From Saccharina japonica (Eukaryota; Sar; Phaeophyceae; Laminariales; Laminariaceae), in NCBI GenBank assembly GCA_008828725.1, contig MEHQ01002737.1, positions 248,001 to 312,000 of the forward strand: 64,000 nt of DNA, in the 5' to 3' direction. The notes beneath the pieces were generated by a model. It worked only from the letters and a program-made list of their open reading frames with translations. It searched no databases and had not been told where the DNA came from. How positions within the stretch are numbered: position 1 is the first letter of the stretch; every line of letters starts with the position of its first letter. The position numbers and the translations under genes were made by a program. Below, one piece after another: positions 22,934-36,000 of this stretch.

Positions 22934-25900
22934 CTACTGCTGTGGCAAGACTCCAAACCGACCGATCGGCTGCCTAAGCTGGGCCTCAATCGGACCCCCA
23001 GACTGCACCTGAATCCGACGTCGAGTGGTTGCAGTGACACTGTCTTCAAACGCCTCCCCGGGGGCTAAACCGTCGCGGTCCCGACATCCCACGTCCGCCC
23101 CGCGACGCACCAGTTCTTTCACCACGTTCAGCCTGCCGAAATAAGCGGCGAGGCTTAGCGGGGTGTCGCCGGTCTCTTGCACCGCGGCTATGTTTACACC
23201 TGTCCGTAGAACACATGCAGTGGGCGATGGCAGCAGGTGGGTTGGGCATGGTAGCAGGGGAGGGGGGGGCGGGGGGGCGTGTACTCGTGTTTGTGCTCTT
23301 AGCCTGGCGCTGTCGTCCCTGATTAGGGAGAAAGGAGAGGGGGGCGCTGTCGCTCTGCACGAGAGAGAGAAACGTTTTGTGCTTGCGGCGTGTGTGGTTG
23401 GGTGGGTCGGTTGGTGGGTAGGTGTGTGGTTGGGTGGGTGGGTGGGTGGGTGGGTGGGTGGGTGATCGAGTAAAAACACGGATGTGGTAGAAAACGCAAT
23501 CAGCGCATGTAGCAAACACCTTGCTTAGGAGCGCTGATAGCTGGATGATGGACGGACAGGATGAGCCGGTGATCAGTATAAAATGGGCATATATGTTATT
23601 TACTCCTACTCGTAGTTCCATTTGACGCGGGGCGGGCGGATCGAGCTGTTTATGGGTACCGTCTGACAAAAGGATAGATGCTTCGACGAACCCGACGAAG
23701 AATGAAGAATACATCTACAGCAGGAAATACACCAAAAGACAGTCGAACTACGTATGTATGTGTCGTAACACACACCAGGTATACCGACGGGGACCATACT
23801 CAGATGTCCAGTATACAGCGCGCTGCGTATACATCTGTACGTGGCTCTACATCCGTAGGAACGCACGCGGTGTTTGGGATGCAGCAATAGTCGTAGTGCG
23901 TCACCATAGAATACCTCTGTCAAGCAGATCCATCACCAGGTCCTGCTGGTCGTACTGGGCGGCGAGCATCAGCGGCGTGAACCCGCGGGCCGTGGTGGCG
24001 TCTGGTTTGGCCCCTTTGTTCAGGAGCTCCTTCGCGACGGCCCCGTGCGCGTGCTGAGTGGCCACCAAAAGGGCGCTGTGTCGGTTGGAGTATGTAAAAC
24101 GTAACGGTAGGTCAGCCATCAAGAGCGCGGGTGGACCTTCGGCAACTGCATAGCACCAAAAACAACAACAGCAACAACAACAAAAGAAACGGCAAAGCCC
24201 CGAGAAAGGCTTCGTACACCTTGAAGGAGCTTCTTTCTATGAATGCCTTCGGTGCTTCCCTTGATTATCGTACAGAGAGAAGACGTGCCCATTAACGTTG
24301 ACGGTTACGTCATCGACTATTCGACGCGAGCCGACGCTGGAAGAAAGAGATTACACGTATATGATCGCGATACAAATCCAAGGCGCGAGCCGTAGTGTGT
24401 GTGGGGGGGGGGTACTCATGTCGTGCACGGCCGTAGTCATACGACCATAGACCCTCGCATCCCTACAATGCCGGGGGGGGAGAGAGAGTCTGCTATATGT
24501 AAACCCCGGATCTGAGTTACAACTAGGAGGGAAAGAGAAAACAGAACGGCGAAAGCAGCGAATGGGATGGAAATGTTCAGACGTGTGGTCACGATAGAGG
24601 TAGTCCCAGTGACACTTTCTGACCGAATTTTTTTCTGAATTACCTATTCAAGGCTCCTTAACCCATATAATCGTCGGAATCGATTTTTTTGTGTTGCGAT
24701 TCTTTTTGTTTTAGAGTTAATTCATGGGATTGTAGATCGGGTAGCACTTTCGTTTTCCTCCAAAAATCAGTTTTTTTTTCGGGTGGGGTATAGAGCCTCC
24801 TCAAGTGATAAGTGACCACCCTTGTGAGGCAAAAAACATGCTGCACCCTCTACCGTAGCATGTGTCAACAAAAAAAAACAACAAAAAAAACAAACAACAA
24901 GCAGGCCGGGATGCTGGCGTGAGCGGGGCCATCCGAAAGTGCAACGTAAGGAACTAGACGACACACGCAGCAGCGTGAGGGCACATGTGCTGCTATATAT
25001 ACACAAGCTCGTCCTGGGGGGGTTGATACAAAAACGATGTTTTCTCGTTATTTTTGTTACTATGTATTCCATCCGTGGGTCCCGATACCTGCGGTAGTCA
25101 TAACGTGGGGTTAATGGCGGTATGCTTCCGACGGCGGGGAAAATCGAGCACCGTTTCTCCGAAAATGGGTCGGATATGAAACATAACATTTTGGTTTCCG
25201 TTTTTTGTTGTTGCTTCTTCTTTTACCCGAGGAAACGTTTGTGAGCTATACTATTGAAGTTAAAGCTCACGCCTGCGCATCGCCGGATGGCAAACATAAC
25301 AACCTGTACTGTAGTCAACGATCCCGCGCACGTGTATCGCGACGCGGGTGGGACTGAGAACGACGTGAACAGGGGACACGGCCCAGGGGGCTAGCTAGCT
25401 AGCTGGCACCGTCAGCGGCTGGTTCTGCTCCGGCGGCATGTTGAGATGTTGCAGCAGAGAGGCGGCCACCGTTTCATTAAGTGNTAGTCATACGACCATA
25501 GACCCTCGCATCCCTACAATGCCGGGACGGTAGTGGGAGGGGGGAGAGAGAGAGAGAGTCTGCTATATGTAAACCCCGGATCTGAGTTACAACTAGGAGG
25601 GAGAGGGAAAACAGAACGGCGAAGGCAGCGAATGGGATGGAAATGTTCAGACGTGTGCCCACGATAGAGGTAGTCCCAGTGACACTTTCTGACCGATTCT
25701 TTTTTCTGAATGACCTATTAAAGGCTCCTTAACCCACAATCGTCGGAATCAATTTTTTTTTTGCGATTCTTTTTGTTTTAGAGTAAATTCATGGGATTGT
25801 AGATCGGGTAGCACTTTCGTTTTCCTCCACAAATCAGTTTTTTTTTTCGGGTGAGGTATAGAGCCTCCTCAAGTAATAAGTGACCACCCTTATGAGGCAA

Positions 25901-28900
25901 AAAACATGCTGCACCCTCTACCGTAGCATGCGTCAACAAAAAAAACCCAAAAGAAACAAACAACAAGCAGGCCGGGATGCTGGCGTGAGCGGGGCCATCC
26001 GAAAGTGCAACGTAAGGAACTAGACCACACACGCAGCAGCGTGAGGGCACATGTGCTGCTATATATACACAAGCTCGTCCTGGGGGGGTTGATAAAAAAA
26101 CGATGTTTTCTCGTTATTTTTGTTACTACGTATGTATTCCATCCGTGGGTCCCGATACCTGCAGTAGTCGTATCGTGGGGTTAATGGCGGTATGCTTCCG
26201 ACGGCGGGGAAAATCGAGCACCGTTTCTCCGAAAATGGGTCGGATATGAAACATAACATTTTGGTTTCCGTTTTTGGTTATTGCTTCTTCTCTTACCCGA
26301 GGGGACGTTTATGAGCTATACAATTGAGGTTAAAGCTCACGCCTGCGCATTGCCGGATAGCAAACATAACAACCTGTACTGTAGTCAACGATCCCGCGCA
26401 CGTGTATCGCGACGCGGGTGGGACTGAGAACGACGTGAACAGGGGACAAGGCCCAGGGGGCTAGCTAGCTAGCTGGCACCGTCAGCGGCTGGTTCTGCTC
26501 CGGCGGCATGTTGAGATGTTGCAGCAGAGAGGCGGCCACCGTTTCATTAAGTGCTGTGCTTTTGCGCTGTCAACCGAAAAAGGGCGGAGACGGTTGCAGC
26601 TGCAGCAGTAGCAGCAGCACACACGTCTTCCGAAGTTGAGAAGAAAAAAAAGTCAGCGCAGGCTCTTTACACATTGATGACACGCGCTGCCCGCCTTCTC
26701 TTGGGACCCAAGTAAAGCTACCGAAAATTCGAGAAGGGCGATACCATCAACCGTCTAGCAAGAGGGGTGCAACAACACACCAAGTGTCAACGTTGCTGTG
26801 CTGCAGTTAGGACAACGTTTCCTACCCGAGCATCCCGGGATGCATCTTGTGACCGGTTCGGCAACCATCGTCATATTTTGTCTACACGTCTTCCCTCTGA
26901 GGTATCCACGGAGCTAAAAAAACGCCGAAGCCCGCCCTAGTGGGCTTCTTGCACTGGTATGGTACACTCTTGCCGCGTCGTCTCCGTATAGCTCGACCCC
27001 CTCTTTTTCTCACGTGAACCCTTGGCTGTTAGACGCTTCCATGTCCGCCCCCGCGTCCGTGAGAAACTTTGCCATCTCCAGGTGGCCTCTTTCGCTTGCC
27101 AGGTGCAGCGCCGTGTTCCCCGTTGTTGTCACGGCCAGGGGATCGGCGCCTCGATCCACCAGAGCCTGAACACAACAACAAAAGTGGCATGTGCGAGGGG
27201 GAGGGGAGGGGAGAGGGGGGTGGTGTACTCATGCCATGCATGGCGGTAGTGGTATGACCATAGACCCTCGCATCCCTACAATACCGGGACGGATATGTCG
27301 GGTTTTCACCAACCAGGTAGACATTATTTGGTTTGCACCAAGCGCGAAGTGCAGTGAGGTGTTGGGCGAGTCGCATAAAGGGTGAGCTGCATCCTACAAG
27401 TAATCGCTTGTGAGGCGGACTTGCGTACGGACGACAACCTCCAATGAATTGATTAGATTTCTGGTGTGGCCACTTCCAGAGACAGCAATGGATATACTAT
27501 GTATCTGCCTCGTGGGTGCCTTACCATATGCACACTACGTTGGTGCGATCATTCCCCTTGTGCGGGGTTGAGAACCTCAACCCCGCACAAATGATCTAAC
27601 AAGACCGCCAGCCGTGGTCACCGCCAAAAAAAATGAACGGTACCCTGGTTGCCTAGCAGTGAGAGGGTGCGTTTTACAACCGACGCCAACCCAACCAATA
27701 TGTATATAATATATATAGGGGGGGGTAGAGGTGGGTCTCTCGATGGTCGAATGTTGTTCGTGGGGATTGGGTTTTGCTTGTGGCCACCATAAATAGGTAG
27801 GGCCGCGAGCACGGCATGCATTGACTAGACTCCGACGACTTAATTTTTAGCTTGGCAGTGAAGTTAGCCAACGTTTTCATAGCTGACCTACAGTAGTTCT
27901 TGTCATAAAAAAACAAAAGTCGAACCACAAACTCGCCAGTCAGATACAAAGAAAAAGAAGCCCCGCAAACAAACTAACACACGCGCACCGACTGAAGGTA
28001 CCTACGCAGCCAACTAATAGTTCGTCGGCGACGTGTTGTCAGATAGGCAAAATTCACACGCGCACGCCCGTTTGGAACAATAAGGAAATGCGTGATGCGT
28101 GGTGCCCACGTGATGTTCCTAGACCGTGCTTGGCTTTCGGACGCGATATTTCGGGGAAATGACGGTGGCTACTTACTAGGACAGGAAACAAGGCAGGGGT
28201 GGGGGGTCGAGGCGTGATCCGACGGGGAGACAATTTGGTCACCCCTTCCCTGACTCGGTCGACAATCGGCGGCGGCTGCGGCTGCGGCTGCGGCTGCGGC
28301 GGCGCATCACCCTGCCGTGTTGCTCTGCTACATTCATCGACCGTGTGCCGCCGCTCGGGTCGTGGCCCACGCTTCCCTTCCTGGGCACGCACACTGCGCA
28401 CCACGCAGGTACCGCAGTATATCACCATGGGGAAGCTGTGGCTAAATGAAGATGATTCTCGTCTTCGGTAAGCTTGCAGTTTTCTCTATATAGAGCTTTC
28501 GCACATTTTCGTTTGGGATGCATGTGAGGTTCGCCCAACGCCTCAAGCCAAGCACTATCCATGGGTTGACTGATGTCTGGTAAGTGTGCACGGTAGGTAA
28601 GGATGAGCCGCCCAAAAAAGGTGGAAGAGTGAAAGAAGCGTCTCCCAGCAAAAAGGTCACCTTGTATGCGCTCGTGTGACCCCCCTCCGCAGCCCTCAAG
28701 AGGGCGGTGAAACCTCTCTGGTTTGACGCGTTCATGCTGGCCTGTCGGAAATCACAGCAGTGCACCATTGCAATTTTTTGGGCGTTGCTCCGCGATCAGT
28801 ATAGGGGACACAAGCAGTTCGTGAAAATATTCAGTGCAGGACACTGGACATGAACCAAGAGAGCGGGTTCAGGCTGGGTTTCCTATTTTGACAAAGGGTG

Positions 28901-31900
28901 CGCTCTACAACTATGTTAAGTGTAACGACCCCATATAACCTTTTTTTTCTGTAACTGTCAGCCTGCCTCTTTTTGTTGGTCGCTTTTTTTTAGTAAGTGT
29001 CCTGTAGGGCTGCAATCAAGCGAAAAATCGGACGATGGAGAGCACATAGCAGAGCGATGTTCGAGCTTCCGATGTCAATCTCCTACAACAAGTTTTCACG
29101 CTTGATGTGCTGGCGGCATGTCGGCCATTGCGCGGAGTAGGCAAAAGTAATTGGAATTAGTAAACTGCCTCACCTACAACGTACGCACGCAAGACCTGCT
29201 GTAACCACAAATTTACATGAACGAGTTTGGAGACCTACCTACGCATGCTTGCACGATATAACAGTCGATTTTCCTAATTGAGAATTGCCTTTCCGATGAG
29301 AATGAAAATCGAGTTTAGCACTTTGTTATTGTTCAAGAGTTGTACTTCGCTCACGATCAAAATTTGACCTAGAAAATATTTTCCTCGGTGGTAGGTATCG
29401 ATCCACGAAAAAAAACTGAAATCGGCCTTGACAGGCTCGAAAACTCAAGGATTTAAGGGAATTTGAATTTATGAACGAGGTCCCTCGCCCATAAATACAG
29501 ATTTTCTGGGATCCTCGATATCTTGAGACTGCCGATGCCGAAGTCGTTTTTTTTTGTCGTCGACGGGTGTCACAACTGACAATAGTTTATAGTGAAAAAA
29601 TGACTGTAAGAGAAGTACATCTCTTACAGTTCAAAAACAATATTTTCGATTTTCATTCTCATCGGAAAGGCAATTCTCAATTAGGAAAATCGGCTGTTAC
29701 ATGCTGAAGCATCAAGTTTACCCGAAAGGTGGACCATCTCACCTCCGTGTCGAGGAGCGAGACCAGGACATCTTCGTGGCCATTTTTCGCGGCAAGAGCC
29801 AGCGGCGACTCCTTGTCGTCGTTCGCCGCGGAGGGGTGAGCGCCCGCTCCCAGGAGTTCCACAACCGCTTTGGCTTGTCCCTGTTTTTCGCCCCGAGAAA
29901 AGGTGGGATTTCGGGGTTACACACATTATTCGTTATTCTTGCCACCATCCGACAATGAATGTGTAGCATGATAAGCTTCAACGTTGATCACTCAGAAGCA
30001 CTCCGAATAATACACAGCATAAACAATTTCCTGCACCAACCAACTCCAAGTAATTGCAGACGGCGACAGCATACAGAGACATCGACATCACCACCACCTT
30101 CACCACCACCACCACCACCACCACCACCACCACCTCTACAATACCGGGACGGAGATGTCGGGTTTTCACCAACCAGGCAGACATTACTTGGTTTGCGCCA
30201 AGCGCGAAGTGCCGTGAGGTGTTGGGCGAGTCGCATAAAGGGTGAGCTGCATCCTACAAATAATCGCTTCTGAGGCGGACTTGCGTACGGACGACAACCT
30301 CCAATGAATTGATTAGATTTCTGGTGTGGCCACTTCCAGAGACAGCAATGGAAATACTATGTATCTGCCTCGTGGGTGCCTTACCATATGCACACTACGT
30401 CGATGCGATCATTCCCCTTGTGCGGGGTTGAAAACCTCAACCCCGCACAAATTATCTAACAAGACCGCCAGCCGTGGTCACCGCCAAAAAAAAATGAACG
30501 GTACCCTGGTTGTCTAGCTCACGCAGTGAGAGGGCGCGTGTTACAGCGTCGTCGCCAACCAACGCCAACCCAACCAACATGTATACATATATCATATATA
30601 TAGGGGGGGGTAGGGGTGGGTCTCTCGATGGTCGAATGTTGTTTGTGGGGATTGGGTTTTGCTTGTGGCCACCATAAATAGGTAGGGCCGCGAGCATGGC
30701 ATGCATTGACCAGACTCCGACGACTTATTTTTTAGCCGATGGGTAGTGAAGTTAGCCAACTTTTTCATAGCTGACGTAGTTCTTGTCATCGAAACACATA
30801 AGTTAAGCCACAAACTCGCCAGTCAGATACAAAGAAAAAGAAGCTCCGCAAACAAACTAACACACGCGCACCGACTGAAGGTACCTACGCAGCCAACTAA
30901 TAGTTCGTCGGCGACGTGTTGTCAGATAGGCAAAGTTCACACGCGCACGCCCGTTTGGAAAAATAAGGAAATGCGTGATGCGTGGTGCCCACGTGTTTTT
31001 CCTAGACGCGATATTTAGGGGAAAGGACGGGGCTACTTACTAGGACAGGAAACAAGGCAGGGGTGGGGGGCCGAGGCGTCACCCGACGGGGAAACCATAT
31101 AGCCACCATTTCCCTGGCTAGGTCGACAATCGGCTGCGGCTGCGGCTGCGGCTGCGGCGGCGGCGGCGGCGGCGCATCACCCTGCCGTGTTGCCCTGCTA
31201 CATTCGGGTCGTGGCCCACGCTTCCCTTCCTGGGCACGCAAACTGCGCACCACGCAGGTACCGCGGTATATCACCATGGGGAAGCTGTGGCTAAATGAAG
31301 ATGATTCTCGTCTTCGGTAAGCTTGCAGTTTTCTCTATATAGAGCTTTCGCACATTTTTGTTTGGGACACATGTGAGACTCGCACAACACCTCAAGCCAA
31401 GCACTATCCATGGGTTGACTGATGTCTGGTAAGTGTGCACGGTAGGTAAGGATGAGCCGCCCAAAAAAGGTGGAAGAGTGAAAGAAGCGCCTCCCAGCAA
31501 AAATGGTCACCTTGTATGCGCTCGTGTGACCCCCCTCCGCAGCCCTCAAGAGGGCGGTGAAGCCTCTCTGGTTTGACGCGTTCATGCTGGCCTGTCGGAA
31601 ATCACAGCATTGCACCATTGGAATTTTTGGGCGTTGCTCCGCTATCAGTATAGGGGACACAAGCACTTTGTTACAATATTCAGTGCAGGACACCGGACAT
31701 GAAACAAGAAAGGGGGTTCAGGCTAGGTTTCCTATTTTGACAAAGGGTGCGCTCTACAACTATATTTAGTGTAACGACCCCATATAACCTTTTTTTTCTG
31801 TAACTGTCAGCCTGCCTCTTTTTGTTGGTCGCTTTTTTCTAGTAAGTGTCCTGTAGGGCTGCAATCAAGCGAAAAATCGGACGATGGAGAGCACATAGCA

Positions 31901-32971
31901 GAGCGGTGTTCGAGCTTCCGATGTCAATCTCCAACAACAAGTTTTCACGCTTGATCTGCTGGCGGTATGTCGGCCATTGCGCGGAGTAGACAAAAGTATT
32001 TGGAAATAGTAAACTGCTTCACCTACAACGTACGCATGCAAGACCTGCTGTAACCACAAATTTACATGAACGAGTTTGGAGACCTACCTACGCATGCTTG
32101 CACGATATGACAGCCGATTTTGCTAATTGAGAATTGCCTTTCCGATGAGAATGAAAATCGAGTTTAGCACTTTGTTATTGTTCAAGAGTTGTACTTCGCT
32201 CACGATCAAAATTTGACCTAGAAAATATTTTCCTCGGTGGTAGGTATCGATCCACGAAAAAAAACTGAAATCGGCCTTGACAGGCTCGAAAAATCAAGGA
32301 TTTGAGGGAATTTGAATTTATGAGCGAGGTCCCTCGCCCATAAATACAGATTTTCTGGGATCCTCGATATCTTGAGACTGCCGATGCCGAAGTCGTTTTT
32401 TTTTGTCGTCGACGGGTGTCACAACTGACAATAGTTTATAGTGAAAAAATGACTGTAAGAGAAGTACATCTCTTACAGTTCAAAAACAATATTTTCGATT
32501 TTCATTCTCATCGGAAAGGCAATTCTCAATTAGGAAAATCGGCTGTTACATGCTGAAGCATCAAGTTTACCCGAAAGGTGGACCATCTCACCTCCGTGTC
32601 GAGGAGCGAGACCAGGACATCTTCGTGGCCATTTTTCGCGGCAAGAGCCAGCGGCGACTCCTTGTCGTCGTTCGCCGCGGAGGGGTGAGCGCCCGCTCCC
32701 AGGAGTTCCACAACCGCTTTGGCTTGTCCCTGTTTTTCGCCCCGAGAAAAGGCGGGGTTTCGGGGTTACACACATTATTCGTTATTTTTGCCACCATCCG
32801 ACAATGAATGTGTAGCATGATAAGCTTCAACGTTGATCACTCAGAAGCACTCCGAATAATACACAGCATAAACAATTTCCTGCACCAACCAACTCCAAGT
32901 AATTGCAGACGGCGACAGCATACAGAGACATCGACATCACCACCACCTTCACCACCACCACCACCACCACC

Positions 32972-33044
<73 letters not shown>

Positions 33045-36000
33045 TTCTGTTTTACATAACACTATGTCCCAAAATATAATAATATTTTAGATTACATAAT
33101 AACATACAAAAGTTCCTTATATTTAGGTACATAGTAATTTTACAGACAAAACACACGCCTCAGATGTGAGATCGAAAACTTCGTCGATTTTTTCATCTGT
33201 TCAAGCTGCGTGTGACACTACTAGTAGCTACACCTCGATCGAGCGTGCTACGGGGTGGTATATGACCTCGTCAAGGAGATAGGCGGGGCGGTGTTTGTGG
33301 AGGCGTCTTTCAGCAGGGTTCCTTGTATATAGGTAGGCCAGGTATATATGGGGGCGTTTTATAGCAGGGTTCCTTGGGGTTTTGTGGATTGAAAAAAATG
33401 ATGTAGGCTATGTAGCCCCGAGTTTGTCGCAATCGGCGGACTTCCTGACGGGGAGGGAAGTATTCGAAACGCTTACAGTAGTACCATTTAAGACTGGTGT
33501 GCCGCTTAACAGCAGTGTAACGCTCCGCCTGCCACAAGAGTGCAAAGAAAAAAACTTATACGAGTATATACGGGTATCATCCCCTCAGACGATACCGCTG
33601 TACCCAAGCACACAGTAGTCACACAACACTACACGAATTTGGGAGGCACTTACTCTCAACACCCTGCTCATTCAGACATAACTTCATCAAGCGGCGTAGG
33701 CTAAGCTAAGCCAAGACAAGCGAGGAGCCACGGGGGACAAGGTCGGCATCCGCTGTGTGAGCAAGCACACCAGGCATGATGCAGAAAGCCTGGATGGCCG
33801 TTTAGTAGAGTATGTACGGGGTGGGTGGGGGGTGCGAGTTATTTTTATTACGAGCGAAGCGACCTTCTAGAACCTTACATGATGTAAGTCATTTGATTCT
33901 ACTAATAAAACTGTATTTACTCTTCTAGTCTATCTGTGGATGGTATGCTTGGAATACACACTACGTACACATTGTCAGATGGTATATAAGAAGTAGGAAA
34001 ATAATATTTCCATAGTTTTATTTATTCGTACGTAGGCCGTCTAAAAGTATACACCACCCTGCCCAGAAATGTAAGGACAGCTTGTAGATTAATAATTCGT
34101 ATAAACTGTCTTTATATTTCGGAACAGAGGGCATGCCATATTTTCAATCTGAGTGAAGCCGGAGATCCTCCTTACGGTGTGTTTTATGGGAAATCTTGAA
34201 ATATAAGGCATGCCTTACTAGTCTGTCCCAAAGTTTAGGAAAAAAATCTAATAATTACTACTATAAAACATGTGCTCATATTTTGGAACAGAGAGCCTAC
34301 GTAGTAGCGTGGGGAGGCAAAATTCGAAGTTAGTCGACGAGGGAACAAAGGGCTGGAGCCTTCTCGCGATGAAAATGCAAGGCACGAACCGTAGTGGGGG
34401 AGGAGGGAGAAGAGCGTATTTTGTGACCCCGGATTTGAGTTGCGACTAGAGAGGGAGAGAGAACAGAAGGGCGAAGATATTAAAAGAGATGGAATAAAAT
34501 AACATAAAAGTGGTATAGGGCATGCCGATCTTTCGAGCTCAGGCGCTGTCCGACGGAAAACGAGGCATGCCCTATACCACTTTGTCCCGAAATGTAAAAC
34601 CTTATATACTGATTATACATATGAGTATGTGCTTATATTTTGAGACAGAGCGGCGTATGTATATTTTAATGCTTTTCACCAGCGAGTTTTAGTATTTACG
34701 ACGACAGCAGCTGACGATGGTTGACGACGGCAGCTACAAAAATAATCCCCACCAGCACCAGTTCCTCGTTCAAGCACTATTGACCTCTGGCCGAAAATGT
34801 AATCCCCTTTTTATTCACATCGCAAAACATAACCGTTGATTATATTATGGGACAGCGAGAGCTACTCTACGTTTGTATCTTAATGCACACCCGGTTGTTC
34901 GCGTATTATGGGGAAACAACTCAACGAACCGTTCGTTGCTGCTGCTGTATGGTTTTCCCACCTGTCGGCAGGCGTGCATGAGGGGGGTTCGCATATTATG
35001 AGGAAACAACCCAACAAACCGTTGTTGCTGCTGTATGGTTTTCCCACCTGTCGACAGGCGTGCATGAGCGGGGTGTTCCCACGACTGTCCCGCCCTTCGA
35101 TTTCGGCGCCGGCGCCTATTAGGAGGCGTACTACGTCCGTCCGTCCGAAGTCGCTCGCGAGGGACAGCGAGCTGATGCCTCGGTCGTTGCGCGCCTGCGG
35201 ACACGACACGGAAGGGAGGAGCGGGCGAGAGGTGAGACGGCGTGCTGTTTTTTTTCACTCTCGAGGAATTTGTTATGCGTTGCTTGCTGAATAACAACTC
35301 TTGGAAACCAAAAAAAAGTACATAATAATTTCACCCCTCCCATTACTACAGTAGTATTACGGAGGACCATAGTAAATAGGACCAAATATTGTTGGTAAAA
35401 ATAGGTAAATATATAGGTTTTTGTGCGCACCGTAGGTAGTATTTACTACACTCTGTCCCGAAATATAAGCAACTTTTTCACATTAATATTAAATCAAAAC
35501 GGTGCTTATATTTCGGGACAGAGTGGTAGTATTTACTATGGTCCCCCGTAATAGTATTAGGGAGGGACCTAGTAATCAGGACCAAATATTCTTAGTAAAA
35601 ATACTGGAATATATAGGTTTTTGTGTAAGTCGTGAATCCTGATTACTATGGTCCCCCCTGCTAGGTGTACGTGGTAGTAGCAGTAGAGTGGACACAAATA
35701 AAGGTCACCTGGAACTATGTGGAGGAAAGTCCTCGCAAGAAAGAACAAATGCTTATCATTTTACCCCTTTACAGGGCAAAGATGTCGGGAGACTTGTCAA
35801 ACAAGGCAAAACATGCGCTGTCGAGGGTGTAGGGCCGAAGTGTTCCACACTAAAACCTAGTAGTTTGGTGTCAGTCACGGCATGTCAAGGCAAATCTGCT
35901 GTCTGTCAAGGGTTGAAAGTCCTGTCTCGCGGCATCTATGTTTATAGGTACTCGTACTCAGCCTGCATCTCATCTTGTGTTGCTCGCCACTTATCCTCGC

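Noticed and set aside
28430-28471. Short plus-strand [14 protein letters not shown] frame ending at a GTAAGC donor, repeated at 31274
   Set aside because: Duplicated only because the segment is duplicated; it lies antisense within ankA and has no partner exon.
31002-31277. Pro/Gln-rich minus-strand frame, duplicated at 28054-28428, ending at a GTAAGT donor
   Set aside because: The frame stays open in both copies, but the GCG/GCT repeat explains the composition, the copies differ more than the true exons, and no clear acceptor precedes it. It remains possible as an alternative exon.
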